From positions 992,001-1,056,000 of the forward strand of contig NZ_CP015098.1 of NCBI RefSeq assembly GCF_001611795.1: DNA of 64,000 bases, given 5' to 3'. The notes beneath the pieces were generated by a model. That model worked only from the letters and a program-made list of their open reading frames with translations, did not search any database and had not been told where the DNA came from. This document shows positions 24,583-37,000 of this stretch, one piece after another. Each line of letters begins with the position of its first letter. The first letter of the stretch is position 1. The position numbers and the translations under genes were made by a program. The DNA comes from Streptomyces qaidamensis. Lineage in GTDB: Bacteria > Actinomycetota > Actinomycetes > Streptomycetales > Streptomycetaceae.

Positions 24583-27500
24583 TCAGAGAACCCCGTTCTC
24601 GTCGGACTCTGCACCCTGCGGGTAGCTGTCCAGGCTCTGGACGACTTCGTCTTCCGGCATGTGGTCGATCTCGTACCAGATGAGCTGTTCGACCACGGCG
24701 GCCAAGCCCCGCACCGTGGGGTGGTCGAAGAGGGCCGACAGTGGGATCTCGAGCTCGAAGGCTTCCCGGATGCGCGAGGTCACCTGCGTGGCGAGCAGCG
24801 AGTGCCCGCCCAGCTCGAAGAAGTTGTCCGTGGCGCCGACCCGGTCCACCCCGAGCACCTCGGCCCAGAGCCGGGCCAGCGCCTCCTCCGCGTCACCCGA
24901 CGGAGCCACGAACTCCTCGAGTTCCGGCCTCTCCCCGTCCGGTTCGGGCAGGGCCGCACGGTCGAGCTTGCCGTTGGGGCTCAGCGGTAGGGCCGCGAGC
25001 TCCACGAAGGCCGGCGGAATCATGAAGGCCGGCAGCCATCTCGCCGCGTACTCCCGCAGCTCGCCGACGGACGGGATGCCGGCGGTCTGGTGGGCGGGGA
25101 CGAGGTAGGCGACAAGGCGCCGGTCCTCGACGTCACCGAAGGCGGCGACGACGGCGGAATGGATCTGCGGGTGGTCGGTCAGGACCGCCTCGATCTCACC
25201 CGGCTCGATCCGGAAGCCACGCACCTTGACCTGACTGTCGGCCCGCCCGACGAAGTCGAGCCGGCCGTCCGGCAGCCAGCGGGCACGGTCGCCGGAGCGG
25301 TACATGCGTGTGCCGTCGGCGGCGAACGGGTCGGCGACGAACCGCTCGCCCGTCAGACCGGGACGCCGGCGGTAGCCACGAGCGACCTGCGGACCGGCGA
25401 TGAACAGCTCGCCGGGGACGCCGACGGGCACGGGCCTCATCGACCCGTCCAGGACGTAGAGCCGGGCGTTGGCGACCGGGGAACCGATCGCCGGCATCCG
25501 CTGGAGATCCGGGGGGACGGCGCCGGCGGTCACCATGACGGTCGACTCGGTCGGGCCGTACGTGTTCACGAGGCGCCTGCCGGACGACCAGGCACGAGCC
25601 ACCGGCTCGGTGAGGCGCTCCGCACCGAGCAGCAGGGTCTGGACGCCGGGCACTTCCTCCGGGTCCAGGACACCCAGGAGGGACGGGACGACGCTCGCCG
25701 CGCGCACAGCCTCGGCCCGCAGCATCGACGTGAGCAGGCCCCCCTCGGCCCGCTCCTCCGACGTCGCCACCACCAGGACACCACCCGAGGCGAGCGTCAC
25801 CGCCACGTCGAGGACGGCCGCGTCGAAGCTGAAGGAGGCGAACTGCAGCATCCGTACGCCCGGACCGGCGTCGAGGACCGGAGCCAGGGCCGACACCATG
25901 CCCACGACGCTGCCGTGCGCGACCTGCACGCCCTTCGGGCGGCCGGTGGAACCGGAGGTGTAGATCACGTAGGCGAGTTGGTCAGCGGCCGGAGTCGCCT
26001 CGGGTGCCTCCGGCGGCAGCCCGGCCAGGACCTCCCGTACGGCCGGATCATCCAGCCACACGGCCTGGCCGACCGGCAGACCGTCCACGAGGGCCCGCTG
26101 ACCCACCACGACCTGCACACCCGCGTCCGCCAGCATGAACTCCAGCCGATCGGCGGGGTACTCCGGATCGAGCGGCAGGTAAGCACCACCGGCCTGCCAC
26201 ACGCCGACCATTGCGGCCACCATGTCCAGCCCACGCGGCAGGCAAAGACCGACCACCGAATCGGCACCCACACCCACCGACCGCAGGTGATGGGCCAGAC
26301 GATTCGCCCGCGCCATCAGCCCGCCGTATGTCAAGGACTCCCCGCCTGCGACGACAGCCACGGCATCCGGGGTCGCCACGGCACGCTCGGCGATCAGCTC
26401 CTGCACCCCACGCACCGCCGGCAGCTCCACCGACGACGCGTTCCAGCCCTCCACGACCAGCTGACGCTCGCCCGCCGAAAGAACCGGCAGCTCACCCACC
26501 CGCTGCTTGGGGTCCGCGGCGACGGCTTCGAGTAACGCGACCAGGTGGCCGGCCATCCGCTTCACGGTCGCGGCGTCGAACAGCGCGGTGCTGTACTCGA
26601 TCTGCCCCGCCAGGGCGCCGTCGTGGTCCGCCAGCGCGACGGCCAGGTCGAAGTTGACGGAGGTCGCCGCCAGGGCGTCGACCGACGACGTATCGGCGTC
26701 GCCCTCGTGCGCGTCGGGCCGCTCCTGGCCGTCGCCCTGACCGGGGTTTCCCTCGGGCGTGTAGTTGAAGAACACCTGGAACAGGGGGGTCCGGGACCGG
26801 TCCCGCTCCGTCACCAGCTCGTCGACCAGCTGTTCGAACGGCAGATCCTGGTGCGCGTACGCGGCCAGGGCCGTCTTCCGCACCCGGCTGAGGAGTTCGG
26901 TGAAGGTCGGGTCGCCCGACAGGTCGGTCCGCATGACCAGCGTGTTCACGAAGAACCCGATCAGGTCCTCCGTCTCGGCGCGGTTCCGGTTGGCGACCGG
27001 GGTGCCGACCACGACGTCGTCCGACCCCGTGTACCACCCGAGGAGCACGTCGAACGCGGCGAGTAGCGTCATGGACATCGTCACGCCGTTCTTGCGGGAC
27101 AGCGCCCGCAAGGCGTCCGCGGCCGGTGCGGGGACGGAGAAGTCGACCGCCGCGCCGTCGGTGGACCGTACCGGCGGGCGCATCCTGTCCGTCGGCAGTT
27201 CCAGCGCCGGCAGGTCGGCCAGCTGGTCGCGCCAGTACGCCGTGTGGGTGTCCACCACGTCGCCGGTCAGCCACTGCCGCTGCCACACCGCGAAGTCCGC
27301 GTACTGCACGGCCAGCGGCGGCAGCGGGTCCGGCTCGCCGGCCCGGAACGCCTCGTACAGGGCGGTGAGTTCCTCGCGGAGGATGCGTACCGACCACTCG
27401 TCGAAGGCCACGTGGTGCACGGCCAGAGCCAGGACGTGCTCGTCGGCGGACGTCCGGATCAGGGTGGCCCGGACCAGCGGTCCGCGGGCCAGGTCGAAGG

Positions 27501-30500
27501 GGGCCATCACCTCCGCGTTCACGAGTTTCCGGGCGGCCGCGGCCGGGTCGTCGTGACCCGAGACGTCGGCGAGCGGGAGGACGAAGGGGGTCGGCTCGTC
27601 GATCACCTGATGCGCGACGCCGTCGGTGCCCGGGACCAGCCTGGTCCGCAGGATCTCGTGCCGCTTCACGACCGCGTCCAGGGCAGCAGTCAGTGCCTCG
27701 ATGTCGAGGTCGCCGGGCCGGCGCACCAGCAGGGGCACGTTGTACTCGGTGGATCCGGGATCCAGCTGGGCCAGGAACCACAGGCGCTGCTGCGCGAAGG
27801 AGAGCGGGAGGTCGTGGTCCCGGCTCGTCGCCGTGATGGGCGGTGCGGTGACCGCTTCGTCCGAGCTGACGACGGCGTCGGACAGCTCGCGGACCGTGGG
27901 GCGGTCGAACAGCGCCGAGAGGGGGACCTCGGTCGCGAACACGGACCGGATGCGCGAGACGACCTGGGTGGCGAGCAGTGAATGTCCGCCGAGTTCGAAG
28001 AAGTTGTCGTGGACCCCGACCCGGTCGACACCGAGGACCTGCGCCCACACTCCGGCCAGGAGTTCCTCGGTCGCGTTCGCCGGTGCGACGAATCCCTCGA
28101 GCTCGGGCCGTACGCCCTCCGGAACCGGCAGGGCGTCGCGGTCGACCTTGCCGTTCGGCGTGAGGGGCAGCGCCGCCAGTTCGACGTACGCCGAGGGAAC
28201 CATGAATCCCGGCAGGCTCCGCCCCACGAACTCCCGCAGCACGCCCACCGCCGGAACACCCTCAGCCTCGTCGGCCGGCACCACATATGCCACCAACCGG
28301 CGATCCGCGCTCTCCCCGAAGGTCGAAACGACTGCGGTACGGATCTGCGGGTGGTCGGTCAGGACCGCCTCGATCTCACCCGGTTCGATCCGGAAACCAC
28401 GCACCTTGACCTGGTCATCCGCCCGGCCCAGGAACTCCAGCCGGCCATCGGCTTGCCACCGCACCCGGTCACCCGACCGATACATTCGCGAACCGTCGCC
28501 CGCGAACGGATCGGCAACAAAGCGCTCCGCCGTCAAACCAGGACGACCCCCATAACCCCGAGCGACCTGCGGCCCGGCTATGAACAACTCACCCACGACA
28601 CCGACCGGGACCGGATTCATCAACCCGTCCAGCACATAAAGCCGCGTATTCGGCAGCGGCCCACCAATAGGCACCGCGCCCTCGTCAATGCCTGCGGCAG
28701 GGGTCAGCACACCATATGTCGAGTCGACCGACGCCTCGGTCACCCCGTACGCCGACAACAACCGCACCCCGTCGCCGAGTACACCCCGAGCCCGCGCGAC
28801 CGAGCCCCACCGCCACACATCGGTCGTCACGACGACCAAGCGCAGCCCGCTCAGCCCCAGACCCGCCGCCGAACCGCCACCCTCGACGAACCTCACCAAC
28901 TCGTCCACATATCGCGGCGCACACTCCAGCGCGTTCACCCGGGCGCCCGCGAGGACGTCCACCCACTCGTCCACATCCACCTGCAGGCCCACCCGACCCA
29001 GCACCAGCACCCCACCCGAACACAACGACCGCACCACATCGCCGGTGAACACATCGAAACTCGCACTCGCCACCGACAACCACCTCAACGCCTCCCCACC
29101 GAAATGAGCCACCTCCCAACCGGCGAACAACGCCACCAGAGAACCATGAGAAACCAACGTCCCCTTGGGACGCCCCGTCGATCCCGACGTATAAATCACA
29201 CCCGCCAACTGGCCACCGGACACAGCCTCCACCGCACCGGAATCCACCGGGAATTCCCCTGCCACGTCCTCAAGCCACACCACCGAATTCACCACATCGC
29301 CCAGACCAAGAGGCCCGACAACCCCCCGCTCCCCCACCAGAACCTCAACCCCGCTGTCCGCCAGCATGAACTCCAGCCGCTCCACCGGATACTCCGGATC
29401 CAGCGGCAAATACGCCCCACCCGCCAGCCACACAGCGAGAATCGCCACCACCGAATCCACGCCGCGCGACACGCACAGACCCACCACCGACTCCGCGCCC
29501 ACACCCACCGACCGCAGGTGCCCCGCCAGACGATTCGCCCGAGCCATCAGCCCGCCGTACGTCAACGACTCCTCACCCACCACCACGGCCACCGCATCCG
29601 GAGACACCACCGCATGCCGGGCGATCAGCTCGTGCACGCCACCCGCCGCCGGCAGCTCGACCGACGACGACGCGTTCCACCCCTCCAGCACCAGCTCACG
29701 CTCGGCCGCAGACAGAACCGACAGCTCGCCCACCCGCACACCCGCATCGGCGACGATCGACTCCAGGACGCGCGCGATGTGGCCGGCCATCCGGTCGATC
29801 GCGTCGGCGTCGACCTGGGAGCGGTCGTAGGACACCTTGATCTGCAGCTCACGGCCGGAGCTCGCGGTGACGCTCAACGGGTAGTTGGCCTGCTCGCGGC
29901 CGTAGTTCATCCCGGCGCGCAGGCCGCTCGCCGCCGCGTTCCGCTCTTCCTCCTCCAGGTCCTGGACCGGGAAGTTCTCGAAGACGAAGAGGCTGTTGAA
30001 CAGGGGCTTGCCGGCGGGCAGTTCGCTGCAGGACGCGATCGTCACCAGTGGGGTGTGCTCGAACTGCCGGGCCCGTACCTGCTCGTCCTGCAGGCGGGTC
30101 AGCCAGGCCGTGAGCAGCTCGTCGCGGTCGACGCGGATCCGGACGGGTGTGGTGTTGAGCAGCATGCCGACCATCGACTCCATGCCGTCGAGCTGGCCGT
30201 CGCGGCCCGACGTGGTGACGCCGAACATGACGTCGTCGCCGCCCGAGTACAGGGACATGACGATGGCCCAGGCGGCCTGCACGACGGTGTTCGGTGTGAG
30301 TCGGTGGCGGCGCGCGAACTCGGTGAGCCCGGTGCCGGCCACCTCGGCGGACAGCGGTATGAGGGCCTCGCCGGGTCCCTGGTCGCCGGTGGCGTGCTCG
30401 ATGCCCAGGGACGTCGCCTCGGTGATGCCGGCGAGGCGCTCGCGCCAGTACGCACGGGCGGCGTCGAGGTCCTGGCGGGACACCCAGCCCACGAAGTCCC

Positions 30501-31068
30501 GGAAGGGCCTGCGCGTCGGGAGCCACGGCTCGCCGCCCGCGCGGAACGCGCGGTAGGCGTCCATCAGTTCGGCTGCCACGATGGGGGCGCTCCAGCCGTC
30601 GAGGAGCATGTGGTGGTAGCTCCACACCAGCTGGTGGCGGTCGGCGGCGAGGGCGATGACGGCGATCCGTACCAGGGTCGGGGCGGCGAAGTCGGCGCCG
30701 CTCTCCCAGTCGGAGGTGAGGTAGGAGTCGACCGCCTCCTGGCGGTCGGCCTCGTCCAGGTGGGACACGTCGATGAACCGGAGCGGCAGCGGGACCGACC
30801 GGGACACCACCGCGAGAGGCGTCGCCGCGCCCTCGCGTACGACGGTGGTGCGGAGCACCTCGTGCCGGGTGAACATGAGCTCCCACGCCCGGCGCAGGGC
30901 GTCCTGGTCGAGCTCGCCCTCCAGGAGCATGCCGTCCTGCACCCAGTACATGCCGGGCTCGTCGGCCAGCTCGGTGTGGAAGAGCATGCCCTGCTGCAGG
31001 GCGGTCAGCGGGTAGATGTTCTCGATCGCCCGACCTCTTCGGCCTGCAGCCGCGTCGAATGCCGTCAT
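24583..31068 (-). CDS. NRPS2: two-module NRPS (DCL-A-T-C-A-T)
   Basis: Two-module peptide synthetase of 2,161 aa. ATG 31068 is preferred because GGAGG lies 6 nt upstream and its A overlaps the NRPS3 stop (TGATG); a GTG at 31071 is the alternative. The first condensation domain starts [17 protein letters not shown] with HHMLLDGWS, the D-accepting form, matching the epimerase that ends NRPS3. A1 pocket: [32 protein letters not shown], giving DVGEVTAVDK (Orn-like, basic). A2 pocket: [32 protein letters not shown], giving DALSLGTVMK, the unassigned code also in NRPS1 modules 2 and 5. Both T domains have LGGHS. The C-terminus is an acidic ~30-residue tail after the last T, probably the docking peptide for NRPS1. 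Its stop is directly followed by the NRPS1 ATG. Confidence 0.95.
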   Translation of the reverse strand: MTAFDAAAGRRGRAIENIYPLTALQQGMLFHTELADEPGMYWVQDGMLLEGELDQDALRRAWELMFTRHEVLRTTVVREGAATPLAVVSRSVPLPLRFIDVSHLDEADRQEAVDSYLTSDWESGADFAAPTLVRIAVIALAADRHQLVWSYHHMLLDGWSAPIVAAELMDAYRAFRAGGEPWLPTRRPFRDFVGWVSRQDLDAARAYWRERLAGITEATSLGIEHATGDQGPGEALIPLSAEVAGTGLTEFARRHRLTPNTVVQAAWAIVMSLYSGGDDVMFGVTTSGRDGQLDGMESMVGMLLNTTPVRIRVDRDELLTAWLTRLQDEQVRARQFEHTPLVTIASCSELPAGKPLFNSLFVFENFPVQDLEEEERNAAASGLRAGMNYGREQANYPLSVTASSGRELQIKVSYDRSQVDADAIDRMAGHIARVLESIVADAGVRVGELSVLSAAERELVLEGWNASSSVELPAAGGVHELIARHAVVSPDAVAVVVGEESLTYGGLMARANRLAGHLRSVGVGAESVVGLCVSRGVDSVVAILAVWLAGGAYLPLDPEYPVERLEFMLADSGVEVLVGERGVVGPLGLGDVVNSVVWLEDVAGEFPVDSGAVEAVSGGQLAGVIYTSGSTGRPKGTLVSHGSLVALFAGWEVAHFGGEALRWLSVASASFDVFTGDVVRSLCSGGVLVLGRVGLQVDVDEWVDVLAGARVNALECAPRYVDELVRFVEGGGSAAGLGLSGLRLVVVTTDVWRWGSVARARGVLGDGVRLLSAYGVTEASVDSTYGVLTPAAGIDEGAVPIGGPLPNTRLYVLDGLMNPVPVGVVGELFIAGPQVARGYGGRPGLTAERFVADPFAGDGSRMYRSGDRVRWQADGRLEFLGRADDQVKVRGFRIEPGEIEAVLTDHPQIRTAVVSTFGESADRRLVAYVVPADEAEGVPAVGVLREFVGRSLPGFMVPSAYVELAALPLTPNGKVDRDALPVPEGVRPELEGFVAPANATEELLAGVWAQVLGVDRVGVHDNFFELGGHSLLATQVVSRIRSVFATEVPLSALFDRPTVRELSDAVVSSDEAVTAPPITATSRDHDLPLSFAQQRLWFLAQLDPGSTEYNVPLLVRRPGDLDIEALTAALDAVVKRHEILRTRLVPGTDGVAHQVIDEPTPFVLPLADVSGHDDPAAAARKLVNAEVMAPFDLARGPLVRATLIRTSADEHVLALAVHHVAFDEWSVRILREELTALYEAFRAGEPDPLPPLAVQYADFAVWQRQWLTGDVVDTHTAYWRDQLADLPALELPTDRMRPPVRSTDGAAVDFSVPAPAADALRALSRKNGVTMSMTLLAAFDVLLGWYTGSDDVVVGTPVANRNRAETEDLIGFFVNTLVMRTDLSGDPTFTELLSRVRKTALAAYAHQDLPFEQLVDELVTERDRSRTPLFQVFFNYTPEGNPGQGDGQERPDAHEGDADTSSVDALAATSVNFDLAVALADHDGALAGQIEYSTALFDAATVKRMAGHLVALLEAVAADPKQRVGELPVLSAGERQLVVEGWNASSVELPAVRGVQELIAERAVATPDAVAVVAGGESLTYGGLMARANRLAHHLRSVGVGADSVVGLCLPRGLDMVAAMVGVWQAGGAYLPLDPEYPADRLEFMLADAGVQVVVGQRALVDGLPVGQAVWLDDPAVREVLAGLPPEAPEATPAADQLAYVIYTSGSTGRPKGVQVAHGSVVGMVSALAPVLDAGPGVRMLQFASFSFDAAVLDVAVTLASGGVLVVATSEERAEGGLLTSMLRAEAVRAASVVPSLLGVLDPEEVPGVQTLLLGAERLTEPVARAWSSGRRLVNTYGPTESTVMVTAGAVPPDLQRMPAIGSPVANARLYVLDGSMRPVPVGVPGELFIAGPQVARGYRRRPGLTGERFVADPFAADGTRMYRSGDRARWLPDGRLDFVGRADSQVKVRGFRIEPGEIEAVLTDHPQIHSAVVAAFGDVEDRRLVAYLVPAHQTAGIPSVGELREYAARWLPAFMIPPAFVELAALPLSPNGKLDRAALPEPDGERPELEEFVAPSGDAEEALARLWAEVLGVDRVGATDNFFELGGHSLLATQVTSRIREAFELEIPLSALFDHPTVRGLAAVVEQLIWYEIDHMPEDEVVQSLDSYPQGAESDENGVL
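24670..27830 (-). other. NRPS2 module 2: C-A-T, unassigned code DALSLGTVMK
   Basis: C ~27830-26560 ([11 protein letters not shown]), A ~26410-24920, T ~24880-24670. Third module with the DALSLGTVMK pocket; its A domain is a close but not identical copy of NRPS1 A2 and A5. Confidence 0.72.
27880..31020 (-). other. NRPS2 module 1: DCL-A-T, basic residue (Orn-like code DVGEVTAVDK)
   Basis: DCL ~31020-29760, A ~29650-28140, T ~28090-27880. Nine pocket residues plus Lys give DVGEVTAVDK, close to the ornithine code DVGEIGSIDK; Asp235, Glu278 and Asp331 fit a positively charged side chain. Same code as NRPS3 module 3. Orn, Arg, 3-hydroxy-Arg and capreomycidine are all possible. Confidence 0.65.
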
Positions 31069-34000
31069 CACGCACCTCCGGAATCGGCGATCTCACCGGT
31101 GTGGTCGGGTGAGTCGAAGCGCTGTCGTATGAGGTCGAGCAGGTCCTGGTCGACGTCGGCCAGGGGGAAGTCGGACGGCGTGTATCCGCCGGCCTCGGGG
31201 CGGCAGCAGTACTCGATGAGGTCGTCGAGAACCTTGAGGTAGCGCTGCGCGAGGCGGAGCACCGTCGCACGGTCGTGCACCTGATCGCTGTACATCCAGA
31301 CCAGCTCGAGCCGGCCCAGCGCGATCTGGCTGTTGATCTCGATGAGGTGGGTGCGGAGACCCTGCGCCGGCTGCGAGTCGCCGAGCGCCCGGCCGGTCGG
31401 TGCGAACCGTCCGCCGGAGCCGTCGGCCCGGCCGACCGCCTGGCCCGTCTGACCGAGGTAGTTGAAGGCGAGCTCCGCGCCCGCCCCCGGGGTCCAGTCG
31501 GTCATGTGGCGCAGGAGGCCGTAGCCCTGGCCCTTGCGCGGAATCTCCCGAAGGTACTCCTTCGTGCGGCGGAGTCCGTCCCCGAGGGATCCGCCGGAAG
31601 TACCGCCGAGGACCACGGGGTACACGCTGGTGAACCAGCCGACGGTCCGCGAGATGTCGATGTCGCTTCCGACGTCCTCGCGGCCGTGGCCCTCCAGGTC
31701 CACGACCACCGACGGGGCCTGGCACCATTCCGTGAGCACGGTGCCCAGCGCGCTCAGGAGCACGTCGTTGATCTGCGTCCCGTACGCGCTCGGCACCTCG
31801 CGCAGCAGGCGCTCGGTCTGGTCGGGGCCGAGCGTGACCGACAGTTCCTGGACGGACGCGAGGGTGTTCGCGCCGTCGCGGTCGCGCGGCATCGTGCCGC
31901 CCTCCGCCTCCGCGGCCCGCCAGTACGGGGCTTCCGCGGCGAGTTCGGCGGACGCCGCCAGCTCCGTCAGGCGCTGGGTCCAGCTCATGTACGAGGTCGT
32001 CTTCGCCGGCAGCTTCACGGGGAGTCCGCGCTCGATCCGGCCGTAGGCGGATGCCAGGTCCTCGAGGATCACGGCCAGGGACACGGCGTCCACGACCAGG
32101 TGGTGGGCCACGAGGAACAGCAGCTGTCCGCGGTCACCGCGGTCGAACACCACGACGCGCAGGAGCGGGCCGTCCGCCAGGTCGAGGCCGGCCTGCGCCT
32201 CGTTGCCGCGGGCGTTCAGGAACGCCCACTCCTCCTCGTCGTCCAGGCCGGAGCTCCGGATGACCTGGACGCGGTCGGCCCGCTCGGCGGCCGTCATCCG
32301 GCCGACCCAGGTGCCGCCCTCCTCGCCGTCCCCTTCGGTCTCCCGGACGAACCGGGACCTCAGCGCGTCGTGCTGTTCGAGCACGGCCGCCACGGCGGCG
32401 CGCATCAGGTCGGGGTCCACCGGCTGGGTGACGTCGAGGAGCATCGACTGGTTGAAGTGATCCGGCCGGTCCAGACCCTGCGCGAAGAACCACCGCTGGA
32501 TCGGGGACAGCTCGAAGTCACCTGTCACCAGGCCCTGTTCGGCCTGGGCTGCGCTCTGCGCCTCGGCCACCGAGGCGAGGCCGGCCACCGTCTGGTGGTC
32601 GAAGAGCTGCGCGACGGTGACATGGATGCCGTGCTCCCGCGCCCGGGCCACGACCTGGATGCTGATGACGGAGTCACCGCCGAGTTCGAAGAAGTTGTCG
32701 TGCACTCCGACCCGGTCGACGCCCAGGACCTGCGCCCAGACACCCGCGAGGAGTTCCTCGGTCGCGTTCGACGGCGCGACGAACTCCTCCAGCTCGGGGC
32801 GCACACCGTCCGGAACGGGCAGCGCGTCGCGGTCGACCTTGCCGTTCGGCGTCAACGGGAGGCCCGCCGACTCGACGAACACGGAAGGAACCATGAAGCC
32901 GGGAAGGCTCCGGCCCACGAACTCCCGCAGCTCACTCACCGGCGGAAGACCCGCACCAGGCTCGGCCGGCACCGCGTAGGCCACCAGTCGACGGTCCGAA
33001 CCGTCGCCGAAGGTTGTCACGACGGCGGTGCGGATCTGCGGGTGGCCGGCGAGGACCGCCTCGATCTCGCCCGGCTCGATCCGGAAGCCCCGGACCTTGA
33101 CCTGCTGGTCGCCACGGCCCAGGAACTCCAGCCGGCCACCGGCCGGCCACCGCACACGGTCGCCCGACCGGTACATGCGGCTGCCGTCGGCGGCGAACGG
33201 ATCCGCGACGAACCGCTCCGCCGTCAAACCGGGCCGGCCCCCATAGCCGCGAGCGACCTGCGGACCCGCGATGAACAACTCGCCCACGACACCGACCGGT
33301 ACCGGATTCAGGAGCCCATCCAGCACATAGAGCCGCGTATTCGGCAGCGGGCCGCCAATAGGCACCGCACTCTCACCGACGCCGTCAGGCACGGGCGTCA
33401 ACACACCGAACGTCGAGTCGACCGACGCTTCTGTCACACCGTACGCCGACAACAACCGCACGCCGTCACCGAACACACCCCGAGCCCGCGCGACCGAGCC
33501 CCACCGCCACACGTCCGTCGTCACCACGACCAGACGCAGACCACCCAGGCCCAGCCCCGCCGCCGAACCGCCATCCTCGACGAACCCCACCAGCTCGTCC
33601 GCGTACCGCGGCGCACACTCCAGCGCGTTCACACCGGCGCCGGCCAGGACGTCCACCCACTCGTCCACGTCGACCTGCAGGCCCACGCGGCCCAACACCA
33701 GCGCTCCACCCGAACACAGCGACCGCACCACATCGCCGGTGAACACGTCGAAACTGGCGCTCGCGACCGACAGCCACCTCAACCCTTCCCCATCGAAGTG
33801 AGCCACCTCCCAACCCGCGAACAACGCCACCAGAGAACCGTGAGAAACCAACGTCCCCTTAGGACGCCCCGTCGAGCCCGACGTATAGATCACACCCGCC
33901 AACTGACCGGAAACGACCGAGGGAGAAACCAGCGGGTGTTGCTCTGTGGCCTCACCGAAAACGTTCTCCAGCCACACCACCGAACCCACGGAACGGTCCA

Positions 34001-37000
34001 AACCGAGATCCCCGACGACCCTCCGTTCCCCGACCAGAACCTCAACCCCGCTGTCGGCCAACATGAATTCCAGCCGCTCCACCGGATACTCCGGATCCAG
34101 CGGCAGATAGGCCCCACCCGCCAGCCACACAGCGAGAATCGCCACCACCGAATCCACGCCCCGGGACACGCACAGCCCTACCACCGACTCCGCACCCACG
34201 CCCACCGATTGCAGGTGGCCCGCCAGACGGCTCGCCAGAGCCATCAGCCCGCCGTACGTCAGCGACTCCTCACCCGCCACCACCGCCACCGCGTCCGGAG
34301 ACACCACCGCGTGCCGGGCGATCAGCTCGTGCACACCTCCGACCGCCGGCAGGGCCACCTCGCCGCCGTCGCCATCGGCCACCAAGCGCTCACGCTCACC
34401 CGCCGACAGAACCGGCAGCTCACCCACCCGCACGTCCGCATCGCGGGCGACGCCGTCCAGCACCGTGACGAGGTGACGGCCCATGGTCTCGACCGTCGCC
34501 CGGTCGAACAGTGCGGTGCTGTACTCGAGCTCGCCGGACAGACCGCCCTCGCCGGTGTCGCCGAACCTGAGGGTCAGGTCGAAGAGGGCGGTCCGCGTTC
34601 CGGCGTCCGTCCCCTTGATCCGTATGTCCTCCCTCGGCCGGCTCTCGCCCTCGGCCTCGCTAGTGCCCTGCGCGAGCAGGCGCGCGCTGTCGCGGGCCTC
34701 CTCCGCGGCGTAGGTGAAGAACACCTGGAAGAGCGGGCTGAGGGTCCGGTCCCGCTCGGTGACAAGGTGGTCCACGAGCTGCTCGAACGGCAGGTCCTGG
34801 TGCGCGTAGGCGCCCAGGGCCGTGTTCCGGACCCGGCCGAGGAGTTCGGCGAAGGTCGGGTCGCCGGAGAGGTCGGTGCGCATGACGAGTGTGTTGACGA
34901 AGAGCCCGATCAGGTCCTCCGTCTCGGCACGGTTCCGGTTGGCGACCGGCGTGCCCACGACCACGTCCTCCGCGCCCGCGTACCGGCTGAGCAGTACGTC
35001 GAAGGCGGCGAGGAGCGTCATGAACATCGTGGCGCCGGACTCTCGGGCCACCGCGCGCAGCGCGTCCGCGGTTTCCGCCGACACCGTGAAGCGCGTTGCC
35101 GCGCCCTCGGACCGGCGCACGGGCGGACGGGGCCGGTCGGTCGGCAGGTCCAGCTGCGGAAGCCGGGCCAGGTGGGCGCGCCAGTAGTCGAGTTGCCGTT
35201 CCAGTTCCGTGCCGTCCAGCCACGTCCGCTGCCAGACCGCGAAGTCGGCGTACTGGACGGGCAGCGGCGGCAGCGGGTTCGGTCGGCCGACGTGGAACGC
35301 CTGGTACAGGGCGGTGAGTTCACGCCGCAGGACGCGGCCCGACCACTCGTCGAACACCACGTGCTGCATCGACAGCGCCAGGACGTGTTCGTCAGCGGCG
35401 AGCCGGATCAGGCAGGCCCGGACGAGCGGACCGGTCGCGAGATCGAAGGGCACCATGGCGTCCTTCGCGACCAGCTGTTCCGTCGCTCGCAACGGATCTT
35501 CGCTGCCGGACACGTCGACCATCGACAGCGGGAACTCGGCGGGCGGGTCGATCACCTGGTGGGCCACGCCGTCCGCGTCCGCCACCAGGCGCGTACGCAG
35601 CACCTCATGGCGAGCCATGACCGCGTCCAGCGCGGCACGCAGCGCGTCCACGTCCAGGTTGCCGTCGAGGCGGATGGGCAGCGGCAGGTTGTACTCGGTG
35701 GACCCGGGCTCGAGCTGGTCGAGGAACCACAGGCGCTGCTGCGCGAACGACAGCGGCAGCGGCTGGGTACGGTCGATCGGCCTGACCGGCTCCAGGAGGG
35801 GCCCTGGCACCGTGTCCTCGACCACCGCGGCCAGGCCTCGTACGGTCGGCTGGTCGAACATGGCCGCCACGGGAACGTCGACGCCCAGTACCTCGCGGAT
35901 CCGCGAGATCACCTGCGTGGCCATCAGTGAGTGGCCGCCGAGCTCGAAGAAGCTGTCGGTAGCACCGACCCGGTCGAGCCCCAGTACCCCGGCCCAGACG
36001 CCGGCGACGAGCTCTTCCGTCGACCCGACCGGAACGACGAAACCCTCGCCCGAGGACTGCTGCACCTCCGGGGCGGGAAGGGCCGAACGGTCCAGCTTGC
36101 CGTTCGCCGTCAGCGGCAGCCCGGCCAGCTCGACGAAGACGGACGGGACCATGAACTCCGGCAGCCGCCCGCTCACGGACTCCCGCAGCTCGCCCGCCGG
36201 CGGCATACCGACCACCCCATCGGCCGGGACCACATAGGCCGCCAGACGACGATCCGAACCATCACCGAACGCCGCCACCACGGCCGTGCGGACCTGCGGA
36301 TGACCGGCCAGAACCGCCTCGATCTCACCCGGCTCGACCCGGAAACCCCGCACCTTCACCTGATCGTCCGCACGGCCCACGAAATCAAGCCGCCCGTCCG
36401 CCAGCCAGCGGACCACATCACCCGACCGGTACATCCGACTGCCGTCCGCAGCGAACGGATCAGCAACGAACCGCTCACCCGTCAGCCCCGGACGACCCCC
36501 ATAACCACGAGCGACACCCGCGCCCGCGATGAACAGCTCACCCGCCACACCCACCGGAACGGGACGCAGCTGCTCGTCCAGGACATACACCTGCGTGTTC
36601 GCCAGCGGCCTGCCGATCGCCGGCGCACCCTGAGCATCAGGATCCGCAAGGCCCGCACAGGCGATGACCGTGATCTCGGTCGGCCCATACCCGACAAAGA
36701 ACCTGCGCCCGGGAGCCCACTCCCGCACGACCGCTTCACCGACCCGCTCCGAACCCACGAACAGACTGCCCACACCCGCCAGCGCCGCCTCGTCCAGCAC
36801 ACCCAGCAGCGACGGCGAAACACTCGCCGACACCACACCCTCAGCCCGGACCAGACCCTGCAGCTCCGCCGGCACCCGACGCTGCCCGGACGAGGCCACC
36901 ACCAGCGCCCCACCACCGGCCAACGTCACCACCACATCCAGCACAGCCGCATCGAAACTCTGCGACGCGAACTGCAACACCCGCACACCCGGCTCCACGC

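Noticed and set aside
25..24990. Very long plus-strand open frames (up to ~2,575 codons) opposite NRPS1, also opposite NRPS2 and NRPS3
   Set aside because: They are Arg/His-rich mirror frames codon-aligned with the minus-strand NRPS, as expected at high GC. No domain is recognisable and the minus frame carries all NRPS motifs.
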